In this document: positions 61,432 through 64,000 of the stretch, piece by piece
How positions within the stretch are numbered: the first letter of the stretch is position 1
Layout of the letters: each line of letters opens with the position of its first letter
Assembly (NCBI GenBank): GCA_902794155.1
Contig: CADBGN010000004.1
Span: forward strand, 1 to 64,000
From: an uncultured Bacteroidia bacterium
Lineage (GTDB): Bacteria > Bacteroidota > Bacteroidia > Bacteroidales > F082
DNA: 64,000 bases
Reading direction: 5' to 3'
Made by a program: the position numbers and the translations under genes
Notes under the pieces: model-generated
What the model saw: the letters and a program-made list of their open reading frames with translations, nothing else
What the model was told of the DNA's origin: nothing
Databases searched by the model: none

Positions 61432-63276
61432 ATGTGTGGAATAGTTGCTTACGTAGGCCAACAAGAGGCCTATCCCATCCTCATTGAGGGCTTGAAGCGC
61501 CTCGAATACCGTGGCTACGACAGCGCCGGTGTGGCACTGCTCAATGAAAACGACGAACTTAATGTCTATAAAGCAAAGGGCAAGGTCTCCGATTTGGAGG
61601 CCTTTGCTGATTCCAAGGATGTCAGCGGGCATATCGGCATCGCGCACACCCGATGGGCCACGCATGGCGAGCCTAATGAGGTGAATGCCCACCCGCATTG
61701 TTCACAGTCGGGCAACATCGCCCTAATCCATAACGGTATCATCGAAAACTATCTCAGCCTGCGTAAGGAATTGGAAAAACGTGGCTTCACCTTTAAGTCG
61801 TCGACCGACACAGAGGTGCTCACTAATCTTATCGAAGATGTGCAACTCAGCGAGCATGTCGATCTCTTTGAGGCCGTGCGAATCGCCCTGAACCATGTGG
61901 TGGGAGCATACGCTATTGTTGTTGTAGAGAAAGGCCATCCCAATCAACTTATAGCCGCCCGAAAGGGTAGCCCCATGGTCATCGGCATAGGCGAAGGTGA
62001 GTATTACATCGCCTCCGATGCCACACCCATTGTGGGTCGTACTCAGAAAGTGGTCTACCTTGAGGATGAACAGGTAGCTTGTATTAAGTTGGGCGAGGAG
62101 TTGCACATCAAGACCATCCAGGACGTGGAGGCTATGCCTTATGTTCAAGAGTTGAAGATGAACCTTGACAGTATCGAAAAGGCGGGCTTCGACCATTTCA
62201 TGATGAAGGAAATCTATGAACAACCGACCATTGTGCGCGATACCATGCGCGGTCGTCTGCATCCCGATGCCAACACGGTGTGTCTCGGTGGTATTTTGCA
62301 GTATGAGAAGCAGTTACTCTATGCCGACAATATCGTCTTTGTGGCTTGCGGCACCTCTTGGCATGCCAGTCTTGTAGGTAGTTACCTCATTGAGAAACTA
62401 GCCAAGATTCGCGTCAAGGTTGAGTATGCCTCCGAGTTTCGTTATCGTGATCCTGTAATCACACCTCACGATGTGGTGATTGCCGTATCGCAGTCTGGTG
62501 AGACAGCTGACACTTTAGCCGCCATACAGTTGGCGAAGGAAAAAGGTGCAGTGGTGTTGGGCATCTGCAACGTCATTGGTTCGTCCATCTCAAGGGCCAC
62601 GGATGCAGGTATCTATACCCATGCCGGTCCAGAAATTGGTGTAGCTTCAACTAAGGCTTTCACTTCGCAGGTGACCGTGATGGCCATGCTGGCTTTGCGC
62701 CTCGCCGAGCTTAAAGGCTCGATGAAAGACGAGGAACGTCTTAAATTTATCCAAGAACTCGATCGCATCCCCGAAAAGATACAGTGGACGCTTGACCATA
62801 GCGGCCATGTGAAAGACATTGCCGAAAAATACAAGGATGTGCATAACATGCTCTATCTCGGCCGTTTACAGAACTATCCTGTGGCTCTTGAAGGTGCCTT
62901 AAAACTGAAAGAAATCTCTTACATCCACGCTGAAGGCTATCCTGCCGCAGAGATGAAGCACGGCCCTATCGCTTTGATTGACAATGACATGCCAGTTGTC
63001 TTTATTGCCACCAACCACAGCACCTACGAAAAAGTGATTAGCAATATCCAAGAAGTGAAGGCGCGTAACGGCAAGATTATTGCCGTGGTGAGCGAAAAGG
63101 ACGTATTGGCCCGTCGCATGGCTGACTATGTCATTGAGATTCCCGAGACGGAGTGTCTCTACTCGCCTTTATTGGCTACGGTGCCGCTGCAAATCCTGGC
63201 ATACCACATTGCCGTGATGAGAGGCTGCAATGTCGACCAGCCGCGAAACTTAGCCAAGTCGGTGACGGTGGAATAA
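61432..63276 (+). CDS. glmS: Glutamine-fructose-6-phosphate aminotransferase
   Basis: A 614-residue enzyme making glucosamine-6-phosphate for cell-wall and LPS synthesis. The start is fixed at ATG 61432, because the catalytic nucleophile must be Cys2 (MCGIVAYVG). The N-terminal glutaminase includes RWATHGEPNEVNAHPH and the C-terminal half holds two SIS domains (GTSWHASLVGSYLIEKL; SQSGETADTLAAIQLAKEKG) ending in PRNLAKSVTVE. A bidirectional terminator lies downstream. Confidence 0.97.
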   Translation: MCGIVAYVGQQEAYPILIEGLKRLEYRGYDSAGVALLNENDELNVYKAKGKVSDLEAFADSKDVSGHIGIAHTRWATHGEPNEVNAHPHCSQSGNIALIHNGIIENYLSLRKELEKRGFTFKSSTDTEVLTNLIEDVQLSEHVDLFEAVRIALNHVVGAYAIVVVEKGHPNQLIAARKGSPMVIGIGEGEYYIASDATPIVGRTQKVVYLEDEQVACIKLGEELHIKTIQDVEAMPYVQELKMNLDSIEKAGFDHFMMKEIYEQPTIVRDTMRGRLHPDANTVCLGGILQYEKQLLYADNIVFVACGTSWHASLVGSYLIEKLAKIRVKVEYASEFRYRDPVITPHDVVIAVSQSGETADTLAAIQLAKEKGAVVLGICNVIGSSISRATDAGIYTHAGPEIGVASTKAFTSQVTVMAMLALRLAELKGSMKDEERLKFIQELDRIPEKIQWTLDHSGHVKDIAEKYKDVHNMLYLGRLQNYPVALEGALKLKEISYIHAEGYPAAEMKHGPIALIDNDMPVVFIATNHSTYEKVISNIQEVKARNGKIIAVVSEKDVLARRMADYVIEIPETECLYSPLLATVPLQILAYHIAVMRGCNVDQPRNLAKSVTVE

Positions 63277-63312
63277 AAGTTTTTGCACCTAATTATTACA
63301 CCTTTGTATAAT

Positions 63313-63349
63313 AAAAGCCCCTCAAAATCATGATTATGAGGGGCTTTTT
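63313..63349. terminator. Bidirectional terminator between glmS and tRNA-Leu
   Basis: AAAAGCCCCTCA (63313-63324) pairs exactly with TGAGGGGCTTTT (63337-63348), flanked by A and T runs on both sides. It serves converging transcripts. Confidence 0.9.
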
Positions 63350-63352
63350 GCG

Positions 63353-63436
63353 TACCGAAGGCCGGGATCGAACCGGCACGAGTGTTACCTCATCGGTTTT
63401 TGAGACCGACGCGTCTACCGATTCCGCCACTTCGGC
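63353..63436 (-). tRNA. tRNA-Leu (CAA)
   Basis: An 84-nt cloverleaf on the reverse strand with a long variable arm, as expected for leucine. Acceptor GCCGAAG pairs with CTTCGGT, the anticodon stem TCGGT/ACCGA has loop CTCAAAA (anticodon CAA), the T arm is CCGGTTCGATCCCGG and the discriminator is A. No CCA is encoded. Confidence 0.95.
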
Positions 63437-63463
63437 AAGTGTGACTCGGTCGAAACGAGGCTG

Positions 63464-63471
63464 CAAAAATA
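63464..63471 (-). promoter_or_regulatory. -7 box (TATTTTTG) for tRNA-Leu
   Basis: Reverse-strand TAnnTTTG followed by CAGCC, 27 nt before the tRNA. Confidence 0.65.
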
Positions 63472-63544
63472 CGGTTTTTTTTATTCACCGCAAGCAAGTT
63501 GTGAAAAATTTCTTTTTTTGTCTTGTTCGCACGGATAAAATCCC

Positions 63545-63552
63545 TAATTTTG
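63545..63552 (+). promoter_or_regulatory. -7 box (TAATTTTG) for prs
   Basis: TAnnTTTG box followed by CAGCC, 33 nt before ATG 63586, divergent from the tRNA-Leu promoter. Confidence 0.65.
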
Positions 63553-63585
63553 CAGCCCGTTAAAAACAACGTAAAATCCTTCAAA

Positions 63586-64000
63586 ATGTCAGGAAGATTT
63601 GTTTCCATTTTCGCCGGTAGGGCCACCAAGGACTTGGGTGCCAAAATAGCCGAAGCATACGGTGCAGAACTGGGAAAGTCTCAGGTTGTCGTTTTCTCTG
63701 ATGGCGAGTTCCAGCCTTCATACGAAGAGAGCATACGTGGCCATCACGTGTTCATTGTGCAGTCCACCATGCCCTCCACCGATAACTTGATGGAGCTTTT
63801 GCTTATGATTGACGCCGCTAAGCGTGCTTCGGCCCACAAGATCATTGCCGTGATTCCGTATTTCGGCTGGGCGCGTCAGGACCGTAAAGACCAACCGCGT
63901 GTGAGTATCGGCTCTAAATTGGTGGCCAATCTGTTAACTGCCGCTGGTGTGAACCGTATCATCACCCTTGACTTACATGCCGACCAAATCCAAGGCTTCT
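63586..64000 (+). CDS. prs: Ribose-phosphate pyrophosphokinase (5' part)
   Basis: The first 138 codons of PRPP synthetase, cut by the window end. The start [19 protein letters not shown] is followed by [33 protein letters not shown], the ATP-binding [15 protein letters not shown] and the beginning of the ribose-5-phosphate region ([15 protein letters not shown]). All expected N-terminal blocks are present. Confidence 0.95.
   Translation, partial: MSGRFVSIFAGRATKDLGAKIAEAYGAELGKSQVVVFSDGEFQPSYEESIRGHHVFIVQSTMPSTDNLMELLLMIDAAKRASAHKIIAVIPYFGWARQDRKDQPRVSIGSKLVANLLTAAGVNRIITLDLHADQIQGF

Overview
The window is chromosomal DNA of a Bacteroidota bacterium, most likely an uncultured gut- or rumen-type member of the Bacteroidales. 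The evidence is a SusC/SusD pair, two proteins with type IX secretion (T9SS) C-terminal sorting domains, GldH, many TAnnTTTG -7 promoter boxes, BACON-type lipoproteins and Bacteroidota-style AT-rich leaders. Coding density is high and no phage, plasmid, CRISPR or rRNA is seen.

Region 1 (1-17.5 kb) is the 3' part of a biosynthetic cluster. It holds a hotdog dehydratase homologue, a GT2 glycosyltransferase, a fused MMPL exporter/acyltransferase/methyltransferase-like protein, a tandem fusion of two CrtI-like FAD oxidoreductases, a B12-binding-type radical SAM enzyme, a small unknown protein, a secreted hydrolase, two adenylate-forming ligases, an acyltransferase, a BtrH-like protein and a GpsA-like dehydrogenase. 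Most genes overlap or are tightly packed. The set resembles aryl-polyene/flexirubin-type polyene lipid clusters; ketosynthases and carrier proteins would lie upstream of base 1. This is the best candidate for uncharacterised chemistry.

Region 2 (17.5-26.7 kb) holds a zinc-ribbon membrane protein, diverging from a compact SusC-SusD-PNGase locus. The third gene is a T9SS-sorted protein whose central domain matches peptide-N-glycosidase F with all three catalytic acids. The SusC promoter overlaps a perfect palindrome that may be an operator. The locus is read as N-glycoprotein deglycosylation and glycan uptake.

Region 3 (26.8-48 kb) is mostly housekeeping: proS, nrdDG behind a cobalamin riboswitch, rnr, two duplicated BACON-like lipoproteins with a polytopic GT-C-like protein, tRNA-Cys, glnS, a MazG-like protein, an OstA/LptA-like protein, gpmA, a D15-type outer-membrane protein, mntP, tRNA-Pro, a T9SS cargo protein, a U32 protein and a PHP phosphatase.

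Region 4 (48-64 kb) has two lipoproteins, purC, a Y1 (RAYT-like) transposase among palindromes, a PhoH-family ATPase, a SAM-hydrolase family protein, PAP2 phosphatase, obgE, PBP1A, gldH, ricT, lemA, glmS, tRNA-Leu and the start of prs.

A second theme is the number of unrelated palindromic repeat families: CCTTCGACAGGCTCAGGG elements inserted in frame in two genes, GTAGAGACG hairpins, GACGCG hairpins in two 5' leaders, ATCCC-N3-GGGAT hairpins around the Y1 transposase, a three-armed junction in a leader, and a foldback behind tRNA-Cys. All identifications were made by reading the sequence; no database search was possible.
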